Of a stretch of 64,000 nt of DNA, positions 22,578-31,002 are shown piece after piece. The stretch comes from Myxococcales bacterium (lineage in GTDB: Bacteria > Myxococcota_A > Polyangia > Haliangiales > Haliangiaceae). Under the pieces are notes generated by a model. It was given only the letters and a program-made list of their open reading frames with translations, was not told where the DNA came from and searched no databases. A program made the position numbers and the translations under genes. Location: positions 121,025-185,024 of the forward strand of contig JAEUJY010000073.1 in assembly GCA_016794525.1 (NCBI GenBank), in the 5' to 3' direction. Position 1 is the stretch's first letter. Each line of letters opens with the position of its first letter.

Positions 22578-23201
22578 TCAGGCGCGGCCGGCGGCCTTGC
22601 GCCAGCTCGGGCGCTCGCTGCAGCGGGTCCACCACGCCTGCACCGCGGGGTAGCCGGCGAACAGCGACTTGGCCGGGGTCGCCATCAGGTACTCGATGTA
22701 CGGCAGGAAGCCGATGTCGGCGATCGTGAAGGTGTCGCCGGCCAGGTACGTGCTCGCCGCGAGCCGGGTCTCGAGCACCTTCAGCGCGCGGTCGACGCCG
22801 GCGTTGCCGTCGGCGATCATCGCCGGATCCTCGGCCTTGCCCTGCATCGGGAAGAACACGTAGTTGTAGATGAGCTTCATCGCCGACGGCGTGAAGTTGG
22901 AGGTCTCGACGCTGATCCACTGCTCCATCGTGGCGCAGCCCTGCAGCGTGTTCGGCACCAGGCTGCCGCCGGCCTTCTGGTTGACGTAGCGGCAGATCGC
23001 GCGCGACTCGTAGAGGCCGAAGCCGTCGTCGTCGATCGCCGGCACCTGGCCGAACGGCTGCCGCGCCATGTGCGCCGGCTGCTTGTGCTCGCCCTTGGTG
23101 AAGTCGATGACGTTGAACTCGAAGGGCGTGTTGGTCTCGTGCAGGGTGCAGAGCACCTTGCGGGTGCACGTGCTGAGCGGGTTGCCGAAGAGCTTGATCA
23201 T
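22578..23201 (-). CDS. Glutathione S-transferase family protein
   Basis: 207 residues. The thioredoxin-fold N-domain (MIKLFGNPLSTCTRKVLCTLHETNTPFEF, with Ser/Thr at the usual catalytic position) includes the glutathione site QVPAIDDDGFGLYESRAICRYV with its cis-Pro and ES pair. The all-alpha C-domain has the N-capping segment DTFTIADIGFLPYIEYLM. It resembles theta/phi-type GSTs of bacteria. Conjugates glutathione to electrophiles or reduces peroxides in the cytosol. Transcribed alone, with 76-78 bp on each side. Confidence 0.92.
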   Translation of the reverse strand: MIKLFGNPLSTCTRKVLCTLHETNTPFEFNVIDFTKGEHKQPAHMARQPFGQVPAIDDDGFGLYESRAICRYVNQKAGGSLVPNTLQGCATMEQWISVETSNFTPSAMKLIYNYVFFPMQGKAEDPAMIADGNAGVDRALKVLETRLAASTYLAGDTFTIADIGFLPYIEYLMATPAKSLFAGYPAVQAWWTRCSERPSWRKAAGRA

Positions 23202-23279
23202 GGTTCCTCCGGCGCGGACCGTAGCGCGGTTCCTCCGGAGCGGCGATCGCCGACGTGGGACGGACTGTTCCAGCCGTGC

Positions 23280-24554
23280 TCACCCCGCCCCGGCGAGGTG
23301 CGCCCGCGCCCGCTCGATCGCCGCCATCGCCCGGGCGCGCGCGGCGACCAGCGCGGCGAGCTGCCCCGCGGTCAACGGCCGGTCGCGGCGGTCGCGCCAG
23401 TCGAGCCACCGCAGCGCCGCCAGCGGCGACAGCCACGCCACCGCGGTCGCCGCGGCGGCCAGCGGCGCCGCCAGCCAGACCCACGCGGCGACGGTCAGCG
23501 CGACCGCCCACAGCGGGAACACCACCAGGCCGGCGCCCAGCTTGTACGTCGAGATCACGTCGGGCTCACCGCTGCGCGCGATCCGCCGCGGCAGCCGGTA
23601 CGGCAGCGCGTACAGCACGACGCCGGCGACCACCAGCGGCGCCAGCGCGACCCGGCGGACCCAGCGGATCGGCGAGCGCGGCGGCGGGGTCTGGCCGCGC
23701 GCGAGCTGCGCGTCGCGGACGCCGTGGCGATCGAGCAGCGCGCGGTAGCCGTCGACCGCGGCCCGGGCGTCGGCCAGCTCGGCCGGCGCGACCTGCGTGA
23801 GCGTCCGCGTCGCCACCTCGACCTGCCGGCCGATCGTGCTCCAGCCGGCCAGCGTGTCGTCGCCGGCGTCGTCGGCCAGCATCTCGGCGACCTGCGCGAT
23901 GCGGCGGCGCTCGTCGTGGCTGTCGGCCTCGACCAGCAGGCCACCGAGGTCCTCGGCCATCTGCGCGGTGGCGCGGGCGACCCGATCGGCGGGCGCGCCG
24001 TCGACGTCGGCCCACGCCCGCGCCGGCCCCCACACCAGCAGGCAGCGCGAGCGGAACGTGTCGGCGGCGTCGAACTCCAGCGCCACCGCCTGGAACGTCG
24101 GCGCGACGCCGCCCAGCGCCGCCGCGGCCGCGAGCATCCGCGCCGCGCCGGTCTTGAGCGGCGCCAGCTTGGGCGCGCTGTGGCTGATGCCCTCGGGGAA
24201 GATGAGCACGTTGCCGCCGTCGGCGAGGTGGCGCGCGACCCGCGCGAAGGTCGCGTCGTTGGCGCCCGGCGCCTTCCCCGGCTCGTCCTTGGCGCGGACG
24301 ATCGGCACCGCGCCGGCGGCGTCGAGCAGCCACGCCAGCCCGCGGATCTTCCACAGCGGCGCCTTGGCGATCGGCGCGATCGGGCAGGGCGCGGCGGTCA
24401 GCACGACCACCGGATCGATCAGCGCGTTGTAGTGGTTGGCGACGAAGACGCGGCCGCGGACGTCGGCGGTCGGCGGCTCGCCGATCCGCTCGATCGCGCG
24501 GAAGTACAGGCGCATGATCGCGCGGAAGATCGCCACGAGCACCGCGCGGGCCAT
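23280..24554 (-). CDS. PlsC/GPT-family glycerolipid acyltransferase
   Basis: 424 residues. Acyltransferase motif I is NHYNALIDPV (His41, Asp47), with five residues between His and Asp as in the Gat/GPT-type group rather than classical PlsC (HxxxxD). FPEGISHS (motif III, about 130) and the acceptor-binding Gly/Pro segments follow. The C-terminal half has three or four membrane-spanning stretches (APLVVAGVVLYALPYRL; LGAGLVVFPLWAVALTVAAWVWLAAPLAAAATAVAWL). It should acylate a glycerol phosphate or lysolipid at the inner membrane. Separated by 24 bp from the next gene on the same strand. Confidence 0.9.
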   Translation of the reverse strand: MARAVLVAIFRAIMRLYFRAIERIGEPPTADVRGRVFVANHYNALIDPVVVLTAAPCPIAPIAKAPLWKIRGLAWLLDAAGAVPIVRAKDEPGKAPGANDATFARVARHLADGGNVLIFPEGISHSAPKLAPLKTGAARMLAAAAALGGVAPTFQAVALEFDAADTFRSRCLLVWGPARAWADVDGAPADRVARATAQMAEDLGGLLVEADSHDERRRIAQVAEMLADDAGDDTLAGWSTIGRQVEVATRTLTQVAPAELADARAAVDGYRALLDRHGVRDAQLARGQTPPPRSPIRWVRRVALAPLVVAGVVLYALPYRLPRRIARSGEPDVISTYKLGAGLVVFPLWAVALTVAAWVWLAAPLAAAATAVAWLSPLAALRWLDWRDRRDRPLTAGQLAALVAARARAMAAIERARAHLAGAG

Positions 24555-24578
24555 GCCGCGATGGTGCCACGGGCGACG

Positions 24579-25661
24579 CTACGGATGGACGACGGCGCCG
24601 CCCACGACCTCGCCGCGCCACTTGGCGGTCATCGCCTCCTGCCACGCGGTCAGCGGGAAGACGTGCGAGACGTGGGGCGTGATCGCGCCGCGGGCGGCCC
24701 AGTCGAGCACCGCCGCCAGCCGCGGCGGGCGCAGCGTCGGGTCGACCACCGTCGAGATCACCGTCGGGCAGCCCAGCACGTCGAGGCCCTTCATCATGAT
24801 CAGGTTGGTCGGCAGCTGGTTGGCGTTGGGCGCGCCGCGGCCGCCCTTGCCGGCGGCGACGAACGGCGTCGCCGCCCAGCCGACGATCAGGTAGCGCGCG
24901 CCGAACCGCACGCAGCGCAGCGCCGCCAGCGACAGCTCGCCGCCGACGCCGTCGTAGACCACGTCGACGCCGTCGGGCGCGATCGCCTTGACCGCGTCGC
25001 GCAGCGGCGCGTCGCCGAGCGCGATCGTGTGGGCCGCGCCGCGGGCCGCGACCTGCGCCAGCTTGGCCGGCGAGCGCCCGACCGCGATCACCGTCGCGCC
25101 GACCTGGCGGGCCACGTCGACCGCGGCCAGGCCGGTGGCGCCGGCGGCGCCGAGGATCAGCACGGTCTCGCCGGCGCGCAGCCGCCCCCGCGTGATCAGG
25201 CAGTGGTACGCGGTCTCGTAGTTGCCGAGCAGGCAGCACGCCTGATCGAAGGTGAGCGCGCCGGGGATCGGGATCGCCGCGGCGGCCGGCGCCACCGCGT
25301 AGGTCGCGAAGCCGCCCCACCGCTGGTACGCGCCCAGCGACCGCGGGCCGGTGGTGAAGCCGTCGATCAGCACGCGATCGCCGACCGCGCAGGTGGTGAC
25401 CGCCGGGCCGCACCACGCGATCTCGCCGGCGTACTCGAGCCCGGGCGTGTACGGCGGCTTGGGCACGTGCTGGTACTGCCCGCTCATCATGATCAGATCG
25501 ACCCAGCCGACCTGCGCCGCGGCGACCCGGACGATCACGTCGGTCGGCGCCAGGGTCGCCGGATCCGGGGGCGGCTGCGGCGCCAGGTCGGCGTGGCGCT
25601 CGAGCGCGTCCATGGGCGTCTCGCCCAGCGAGGTGACGACGACGTGGTGGCCGGGCTGCAT
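24579..25661 (-). CDS. MDR-family NAD(P)H-dependent oxidoreductase (quinone oxidoreductase-like)
   Basis: 360 residues from ATG 25661. The N-terminal GroES-like domain (RVAAAQVGWVDLIMMSGQY...GLEYAGEIAWCG...VGDRVLI) is followed by the Rossmann motif GAAGATGLAAVDVARQ (about 158-173) and the AAHTIALGD/VDVVYDGVGG segments that bind NADPH. The structural-zinc Cys cluster of alcohol dehydrogenases is missing, so it belongs with zinc-free quinone reductases or enoyl reductases. The substrate is unknown. Downstream of it, 24 bp away, lies the acyltransferase on the same strand. Confidence 0.9.
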   Translation of the reverse strand: MQPGHHVVVTSLGETPMDALERHADLAPQPPPDPATLAPTDVIVRVAAAQVGWVDLIMMSGQYQHVPKPPYTPGLEYAGEIAWCGPAVTTCAVGDRVLIDGFTTGPRSLGAYQRWGGFATYAVAPAAAAIPIPGALTFDQACCLLGNYETAYHCLITRGRLRAGETVLILGAAGATGLAAVDVARQVGATVIAVGRSPAKLAQVAARGAAHTIALGDAPLRDAVKAIAPDGVDVVYDGVGGELSLAALRCVRFGARYLIVGWAATPFVAAGKGGRGAPNANQLPTNLIMMKGLDVLGCPTVISTVVDPTLRPPRLAAVLDWAARGAITPHVSHVFPLTAWQEAMTAKWRGEVVGGAVVHP

Positions 25662-25743
25662 CGGCCGGCATTGTGCCAGTGATCGCGCGCACCGCGTCGC
25701 GTGCGGCGCCCCACCGGGCCAGCGACGCTTGGTACCCTGGCGC

Positions 25744-26835
25744 ATGCGCGCGATCTCGATGGCGGCGACCCTGACGGCGACCCTGGCGATGGCCTGCAGC
25801 GGCACCAGCCCGACCGACGCCGGCGGCTACGATCCTCACCCGAACAACGACGCCGACCTCACGCCGCCGCTGGTGGCGCCGGTCGATCAGTGGACCTGGG
25901 TCGAGGTGCCGGGCATGGTCTGCGGCGACGGCTCGCCGACCGGCGTCGGGCTCAAGCTCGCGGCGCGCACCGACGAGGTGGTCGTGCTGCTCAACGGCGG
26001 CGGCGCGTGCTGGGACGCCCAGACCTGCTTCGAGCTCCGGACCGCGGCCAGCATCGACACGCCGTTCGGTGCCGCCGAGTTCGCGGCGCTGCAGCCCAAC
26101 CTCGACGCGTACCCGCTGACGAGCCGTGGCGCCGGCAACCCGTACCAGAACGCCAGCTTCGTGTTCGTGCCGTACTGCACGGGTGACCTGCACGCCGGCC
26201 ACGCCACGACCCAGTACACCACCGCCGGCGGCCCGCGCACCGTGCACCACGCGGGGCAGACCAACCTCGACGCGCTGTGGCCGCGGCTGCGCGCGACCCG
26301 GCCAGCGGCGAGCCGGGTGCTGCTCGCCGGCATCTCCGCCGGCGGCTATGGCGCGATGCTCCAGCAAGATCGCCTGCACATGGCCTGGCTCGCCCCGACG
26401 CTCGACGTGCTGAGCGACTCGTCGCACCCGATCGATCCCGTGCCGGCGCGCTGGGACGCGATGCGCGCGGCGTGGGACCTCGACGTGCCGCTCGCGAGCC
26501 AGTGCCCGGCGTGCGCCACCGGCTTCGGCGGCTGGCCGGCCTACCTGCGCCAGTACCGTCGCCCCGACGCGCGCTGGGCGCTGTTGATGAACACCCGCGA
26601 TCAGACGATCGCGACCTACTTCGGCGTGACCCAGGCCGAGCTGGCGACCCGCACGCTGGCGATCCGCGACGGCATGATCCCCGGCACCGGCCAGGCGGCG
26701 TTCGTGATCGACGCGGCCAGCCACGTGCTGACCGCGACCAACCCCGCGCCGACGACGTCGGGCGGCGTCCAGCTGGGCGACTGGATGCGGCAGTTCGCCG
26801 ACCACAGCGGGCCGTGGGCGACGGTGGGGCCGTGA
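25744..26835 (+). CDS. Pectinacetylesterase/Notum-family lipoprotein
   Basis: 363 residues. The signal peptide ends in LAMAC (Cys18), then a short Asp/Pro linker. The alpha/beta-hydrolase features of the PAE/Notum family are present: VVLLNGGGACWDAQTCF (oxyanion Gly-rich motif with the Trp), VPYCTGDLHAGHA, the nucleophile elbow GISAGGYG (about residue 200), and a late His in DAASHVLT. These enzymes remove acetyl or acyl groups from polysaccharides or lipids. Several conserved Cys suggest disulfides in the envelope. It diverges from the MDR gene over 82 bp; no operon partner is evident. Confidence 0.88.
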   Translation: MRAISMAATLTATLAMACSGTSPTDAGGYDPHPNNDADLTPPLVAPVDQWTWVEVPGMVCGDGSPTGVGLKLAARTDEVVVLLNGGGACWDAQTCFELRTAASIDTPFGAAEFAALQPNLDAYPLTSRGAGNPYQNASFVFVPYCTGDLHAGHATTQYTTAGGPRTVHHAGQTNLDALWPRLRATRPAASRVLLAGISAGGYGAMLQQDRLHMAWLAPTLDVLSDSSHPIDPVPARWDAMRAAWDLDVPLASQCPACATGFGGWPAYLRQYRRPDARWALLMNTRDQTIATYFGVTQAELATRTLAIRDGMIPGTGQAAFVIDAASHVLTATNPAPTTSGGVQLGDWMRQFADHSGPWATVGP

Positions 26836-26848
26836 CGGCCGGGCTGGG

Positions 26849-26939
26849 TTGATCCAGGATCGGGGCAGATCTGCAAGCCGATCGGGACGCTGCCTAACGA
26901 TAAAAATCGCGACAGTTAAGCTTGTTCAGGCTGGATCAA
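26849..26939. promoter_or_regulatory. Distant 9-bp inverted repeat in the glutamine synthetase leader
   Basis: TTGATCCAG (26849-26857) and CTGGATCAA (26931-26939) are perfect complements 73 bp apart. Between them is the AT-richest stretch of the neighbourhood (TAACGATAAAAATCGCGACAG), probably the core promoter of the glutamine synthetase gene. The arms could fold an mRNA leader or bind a regulator looped over the promoter. Confidence 0.4.
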
Positions 26940-26942
26940 GGC

Positions 26943-26957
26943 TTGGACGCGGTCCAA
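26943..26957 (+). promoter_or_regulatory. 6-3-6 dyad before the glutamine synthetase ribosome site
   Basis: TTGGAC-GCG-GTCCAA is perfectly self-complementary. It sits ten bases before AGGAGG (26968-26973), which is five bases before the GTG start. It could be an operator or a leader hairpin that affects translation. Confidence 0.4.
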
Positions 26958-26978
26958 AGTGCCCGCCAGGAGGCACCC

Positions 26979-28451
26979 GTGGACACCCGTAAGAGCCGCA
27001 CCGCATCCGAACCCACCGCCCCGCGCGGGCTGCGCGACTTCCTCGAGATCCCGTACGACGAGCTCGAGGAGCTCAACCTCGAGGCCAAGAACCAGCGCCT
27101 GAGCCGGGTCAAGCCGGACAAGATCCGCGAGCAGCGGATGAAGTACCTGGCCGACGAGAAGCGCATCAAGGCGGTCACCGTGTGCTTCACCGACCTCGAG
27201 GGTCGGATGCACATGCTCGACTACGACAAGAAGTTCTTGCTCGGGTCGGCCGACAACCTGACCTTCGACGGCAGCTCGATCCGCGGCTTCTCGGCCCAGC
27301 AGGAGTCGGATCTGCGCCTCGGCATCGACTGGCCGGCCTTCTACTGGCTGCCCGCCGACGTCTTCGGCCCCGGCAAGGTGCTGGTGTTCGGCGAGGTCCT
27401 CGAGAAGGACGGCTCGCCGTACGAGGGCGACCTGCGCGGCCGGCTCAAGGCCTACACCGAGGCGCTCTACGCCAAGGACCAGACCGTGTGCAACGTCGCG
27501 CACGAGATCGAGGGCTTCCTGTTCAAGGGCAAGGACGCCGAGCGCCACTACCACGAGACCGGCGCGTTCGAGTTCATCTCGACCGGCGGCTACTACCACT
27601 CGCTGCCCGGCGACGCGCTCCGCCAGTTCATCGACCGCTCGGCCGAGGCCCAGCGCGCGATGGGCTTCGAGAACGAGAAGGACCACCCCGAGGTGGCGCC
27701 GTCGCAGTTCGAGATGAACTTCAAGTACGCCGACGCGGTGGTCGGCGCCGATCAGGTCCAGCTGTACAAGCTGCTGGCCCGCCAGGTCGCCAGCCAGCTC
27801 GACATGACGGCCTCGTTCCTGCCCAAGCCGGTCACCGGCGTCAACGGCAACGGCATGCACACCAACATGTCGCTGTCGAAGAAGGGCGTGAACCTGTTCC
27901 ACGACAAGAAGGGCAAGGACGGCCTGTCGAAGGCCGGCTGGGACTTCATCGCCCGCATCCTCGGCGCGGCGCCCGACATCTGCCTGACGCTGAACTCGTC
28001 GGTCAACGCCTACCGCCGGCTCGACCCGCACTACGAGGCGCCCAACCAGATCAAGGCCTCGGCGATCGACCGCGGCTCGATGGTCCGCATCCCGCTCGGC
28101 AACGAGCGCTCGGCCCGCATCGAGGTCCGCTCGGTGGCGCCCGACTCGAACCCGTACATGTCGGTCTACACGATCCTGCGCACCGGCCTCGAGGGCCCGG
28201 TCGAGGCCGACGACGACGGCAAGAAGTCGCGGACCCGGTTCCTGCCCGACAACATCTACGACGCGATCCGCCTGTTCAAGGGCAGCGCGTTCGCCAAGAA
28301 GCTGTACGGCGAGACCGTCCACACCAAGTTCGCCGAGCTGAAGACCGCGTCGGCGGAGCGCTGCCCGAAGGCGCTGGGCTCGACGGTGAAGACCAACGAG
28401 ATCCAGTTCCACCACGAGATCACCAACCAGTACCTGTGGAGCAAGTTCTAG
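26979..28451 (+). CDS. glnA: Type I glutamine synthetase
   Basis: 490 residues. GTG 26979 is chosen because AGGAGG lies five bases upstream; an upstream ATG (26922) would add residues unlike the family. Joins ammonia to glutamate with ATP. The beta-grasp domain has TFDGSSIRGF; the active-site motifs are VNGNGMHTNMSLS (usual GSGMH), NAYRRLDPHYEAP, and RSARIEVRSVAPDSNPY. The Tyr of NIYDAI aligns with the adenylylation loop of GSI-beta enzymes, although the surrounding residues differ. The C-terminus (HHEITNQYLWSKF) replaces the usual end. A divergent but intact synthetase, monocistronic or leading the next gene by 57 bp. Confidence 0.93.
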   Translation: MDTRKSRTASEPTAPRGLRDFLEIPYDELEELNLEAKNQRLSRVKPDKIREQRMKYLADEKRIKAVTVCFTDLEGRMHMLDYDKKFLLGSADNLTFDGSSIRGFSAQQESDLRLGIDWPAFYWLPADVFGPGKVLVFGEVLEKDGSPYEGDLRGRLKAYTEALYAKDQTVCNVAHEIEGFLFKGKDAERHYHETGAFEFISTGGYYHSLPGDALRQFIDRSAEAQRAMGFENEKDHPEVAPSQFEMNFKYADAVVGADQVQLYKLLARQVASQLDMTASFLPKPVTGVNGNGMHTNMSLSKKGVNLFHDKKGKDGLSKAGWDFIARILGAAPDICLTLNSSVNAYRRLDPHYEAPNQIKASAIDRGSMVRIPLGNERSARIEVRSVAPDSNPYMSVYTILRTGLEGPVEADDDGKKSRTRFLPDNIYDAIRLFKGSAFAKKLYGETVHTKFAELKTASAERCPKALGSTVKTNEIQFHHEITNQYLWSKF

Positions 28452-28468
28452 GCTGGCAATCGGTGGCA

Positions 28469-28486
28469 CGCCGGGACATGCCGGCG
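28469..28486 (+). terminator. Hairpin after glutamine synthetase (possible terminator, no T-tract)
   Basis: CGCCGG-GACATG-CCGGCG forms a 6-bp GC stem with a 6-nt loop 18 bp after the stop codon. No T run follows, so it may be a weak terminator or an RNA 3'-end stabiliser. Confidence 0.35.
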
Positions 28487-28500
28487 GGGTGACCGACTCT

Positions 28501-28521
28501 GTCTGGGCATGCATCCCAGAC
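28501..28521 (+). promoter_or_regulatory. Hairpin that places the start codon of the next gene in its loop
   Basis: GTCTGGG-CATGCAT-CCCAGAC has 7-bp perfect arms and holds the ATG (28509) in the 7-nt loop. No good Shine-Dalgarno is nearby, so initiation may depend on this structure, or another start is used. Confidence 0.45.
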
Positions 28522-29741
28522 TCGAAGCACTGATGGCGCGGGGGCGGGCGGCGGGGGTCACGCAGCGGGCGGCGCGGTCGATCGGCGGCGACGGCCGCAC
28601 GCTGGTCCTCGAGCCGAGCGGGCAGGAGGTGGTGTCGTTCGCCACCTGCAGCTACCTCGGCCTCGATCGCGATCCGCGGCTGGCCGAGGGCGCGATCGCG
28701 GCGATCCGCGCCCACGGCGTGGCGCTGTCGGCGTCGCGCTGCTTCGTCACCAGCCCGCTGTACGCCGAGGCCGACGCGGCGCTGGCGCAGCTGTTCGGCC
28801 GGCCGGTGGTGCTGGCCGGCTCGACGACGCTGGCCCACGCCGCGGCGCTGCCGATCTTGCTCGAGCGCAACGACGTCGTGCTGTTCGATCGCCAGGTGCA
28901 CCACAGCGTGCAGACCGCGCTGGCGGCGCTGGGCAGCCGCGGGCCGCGCTCGGTCGGGTTGCCCCACGCCGATCTCGACGCGCTCGAGCGGGCGATCCAG
29001 GACGCGCTGGCCGGCGGCGCGCGGCGCGTCTGGTACGCGGCCGACGGCGTCTACTCGATGTTCGGCGACCGCCTCGACGTCGCCGGGCTGGCGACGCTGA
29101 TGGCGCGCTACCCGGCGCTGCACGCGTACCTCGACGACGCCCACGGCATGAGCTGGACCGGCCGCCGCGGCGCGGGGACGCTGTTCGACGCCGATCTGCC
29201 GGTCGATCGCACGATCGTCGCGACCTCGCTGGCCAAGGGCTTCGGCGCCACCGGCGGCGCGCTGGTGGTGCCGGACCGCGCGACCAAGGAGCGGATCGAG
29301 AACCTGGGGCCGTCGCTGATGTTCAGCATCCAGCTGCCGCCGGCGGTGCTGGGCGCGGTGATCGCGAGCGCTCGGCTGCACCTGACCGACGAGCTGCCCG
29401 CGATGCAGGCCGAGCTGGCCGCGGTGGTGGCGCACGCGCGGGCGCGGTTCGCCGACGATCCCGTGCTCGGCCCGCGGCTGCCGGCGGTGGCCGGCGCGCC
29501 GACGCCGGTGATCTACGTGACGTTGGGCCACGCCGACACCGTGATCGCGGCCGCGTCGGAGCTGGTCGCCGGCGGCTACCTGGTCAACCCGGTGGCCTTC
29601 CCGGCGGTACCGATGGACGCCGGCGGCCTGCGGATCACGCTGACCCGCGCGCACCGGCGCGCCGACGTCGACGGCCTGGCCGCGGCGATCGGCGACGCGA
29701 TCGCGAGCGCGATCGCGGCGCCGGCGCGCAAGGCGGGGTGA
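28509..29741 (+). CDS. Alpha-oxoamine synthase-family PLP enzyme (AONS/KBL/SPT-like)
   Basis: 410 residues. A fold-type I aminotransferase with features of 8-amino-7-oxononanoate synthase relatives: FATCSYLGLDRDPRL, SASRCFVTSPLYAEAD, AYLDDAHGMSWTGRRGAG and the PLP lysine in TSLAKGFGATGGALV (Lys243). Such enzymes condense an amino acid with an acyl-CoA. The specific product (biotin precursor, sphingoid base, or signalling aminoketone) cannot be read from sequence; the N-terminus lacks other bio genes nearby. A sphingosine-phosphate-lyase-like gene lies at 58948, which makes a sphingoid role worth testing. The ATG is inside a hairpin loop. Confidence 0.85.
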   Translation: MHPRLEALMARGRAAGVTQRAARSIGGDGRTLVLEPSGQEVVSFATCSYLGLDRDPRLAEGAIAAIRAHGVALSASRCFVTSPLYAEADAALAQLFGRPVVLAGSTTLAHAAALPILLERNDVVLFDRQVHHSVQTALAALGSRGPRSVGLPHADLDALERAIQDALAGGARRVWYAADGVYSMFGDRLDVAGLATLMARYPALHAYLDDAHGMSWTGRRGAGTLFDADLPVDRTIVATSLAKGFGATGGALVVPDRATKERIENLGPSLMFSIQLPPAVLGAVIASARLHLTDELPAMQAELAAVVAHARARFADDPVLGPRLPAVAGAPTPVIYVTLGHADTVIAAASELVAGGYLVNPVAFPAVPMDAGGLRITLTRAHRRADVDGLAAAIGDAIASAIAAPARKAG

Positions 29742-29745
29742 CGCC

Positions 29746-30213
29746 TCACCAGTAGTCGGCCATCACCTCGTGCGACCACGGTGGCTGCCGGACCTCGCCG
29801 CGCGGGCCGAACTCCTCGAACCACGGCTTCACGTCGAGCACCGGCGTGCGATCGATCGCGTCGAGGCCGCGCACGTGCAGCTCGAGGCCGACCACGGCCA
29901 GCAGCTGGCAGCGCGAGACCCCCAGCCGGTTGGGGCGGGCCTTGGCGCGCTGCGCGAAGATGCCGACCGCGGGCCAGTCGCGGCGGCCGCGCGGGTGGCG
30001 GGCGCCGGTGCGCACCGCGGCGGGATCGACCTGATCGAAGAGGTACACGACCTCGAGGTGGCTGAACGCGCCGAGGCCGGCGACCGCGTCCTCGGTGAAC
30101 AGCGCGCGTTCGAGCGAGATGATCGCGTCGACCGCGCCCCAGTCGTCGTCGGAGAGGTCGACGCGGGGGCTGGTGACGCGGCCGATGGGCGTGAGCGTGA
30201 AGGTGATCGACAT
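29746..30213 (-). CDS. TrmO/TsaA-family tRNA m6t6A37 methyltransferase
   Basis: 155 residues from ATG 30213. The UPF0066/TsaA beta-barrel fold is indicated by the opening TLTPIGRVTSPRVDLSDDDWG, by FSHLEVVYLFD, by GIFAQRAKARPNRLGVSRCQLLAVVG (the SAM-binding region RxxxRPNxxG), and by LHVRGLDAIDRTPVLDVKPWFEEF. In E. coli the relative methylates the N6 of t6A37 in tRNA-Thr. Divergent members act on other substrates. It follows the TauE/SafE gene after 38 bp and could be co-transcribed. Confidence 0.88.
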   Translation of the reverse strand: MSITFTLTPIGRVTSPRVDLSDDDWGAVDAIISLERALFTEDAVAGLGAFSHLEVVYLFDQVDPAAVRTGARHPRGRRDWPAVGIFAQRAKARPNRLGVSRCQLLAVVGLELHVRGLDAIDRTPVLDVKPWFEEFGPRGEVRQPPWSHEVMADYW

Positions 30214-30251
30214 GGCGGGGGCTCCAGCGGGCGACATGCCCTCGTGGGAAT

Positions 30252-30956
30252 TCAGGCGCCGGCGAGGGTGACGGCCACCGCGACCACGGGCGCGGCGAGC
30301 TCGAGGCGATCCAGCCACGGCCCGCGCACCCAGCCGCGCAGCCGGCGGCCGATCAGGTTGCCGGCGATCAGCGCGGCGGTGAGCGCGAGCAGCGCCGGGA
30401 CCATCGCCGGGTGGTACAGGCCGCCGAGCGCGTAGCCGGCGGCGCGGGCGCCGTTCAGGACCAGCGCGCACACCGCGACGGTCGCGACGTAGCCGTCGCC
30501 GCGCACGCCGGCGGCCAGCAGCACCGGCGACACCAGCACGCCGGCGCCGCCCGCGCTGGCGCCGACCGCGCCGACCACCGCGCCGGTGCCGGTCAGCGCC
30601 CGGGGGGACGGCGCCCACGCGAACAGCTTGAGCGTGCGGGCGATCGCGACCAGCGCGACCACCACCAGCGCCGCGTGCAGCGCGGCCGGCGGCAGCGCGG
30701 TCACCACCAGCGCGCCGCCCAGCGCCCCGGCGGCGAGCCCGACGCCGAACCGCCGCGCGACCCGGCGGTCGATCGCGCCGGCGTAGAGCGCCGCGCGGTG
30801 GGCGTTGCCCACCGTCAGCGCGGCGGCCGACAGCGCCAGCGCGGTGGCCGGCGGCATGATCAACGACAGCAGCGCCAGCGCCACCATCCCGCCGCCGACC
30901 CCGGTCACCGTGGTGAGGACGCCGCCCAGGAGGCCGATCGCGACGAGCTGCAACAT
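30252..30956 (-). CDS. TauE/SafE (TSUP)-family permease
   Basis: 234 residues with about seven predicted membrane helices. The family motif GGVLTTVTGVGGGMVALALL and the second-repeat counterpart (GAVGASAGGAGVLVSPVLLAAG) mark the TSUP fold. Such permeases move organosulfonates, sulfite or other anions across the inner membrane. ATG 30956 starts the family N-terminus (MLQLVAIGLLGG). It diverges from the LysR gene with 87 bp between start codons, which contain a palindrome, so it is the likely target of that regulator. Substrate unknown. Confidence 0.9.
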   Translation of the reverse strand: MLQLVAIGLLGGVLTTVTGVGGGMVALALLSLIMPPATALALSAAALTVGNAHRAALYAGAIDRRVARRFGVGLAAGALGGALVVTALPPAALHAALVVVALVAIARTLKLFAWAPSPRALTGTGAVVGAVGASAGGAGVLVSPVLLAAGVRGDGYVATVAVCALVLNGARAAGYALGGLYHPAMVPALLALTAALIAGNLIGRRLRGWVRGPWLDRLELAAPVVAVAVTLAGA

Positions 30957-31002
30957 GGTCCCAGCATGGGGCCGCGTCGGCCTGCTGTCTTGTCGAACGA
31001 TT

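Noticed and set aside
22272..25682. A frame of over 1100 residues spanning four real genes in the opposite direction
   Set aside because: It runs across the GST, acyltransferase and MDR genes, whose families are clear, and has no start context or domain.
26922..26978. Upstream ATG start for glutamine synthetase
   Set aside because: It lies before the AGGAGG that serves GTG 26979, and the added residues do not match the family.
28469..28486. Strong intrinsic terminator after glutamine synthetase
   Set aside because: The GC hairpin is not followed by T residues, so I only list it as a weak possibility.
26916..29654. A long frame antisense to glutamine synthetase and the oxoamine synthase
   Set aside because: Two clear enzyme families occupy the plus strand; the antisense frame is low-complexity.
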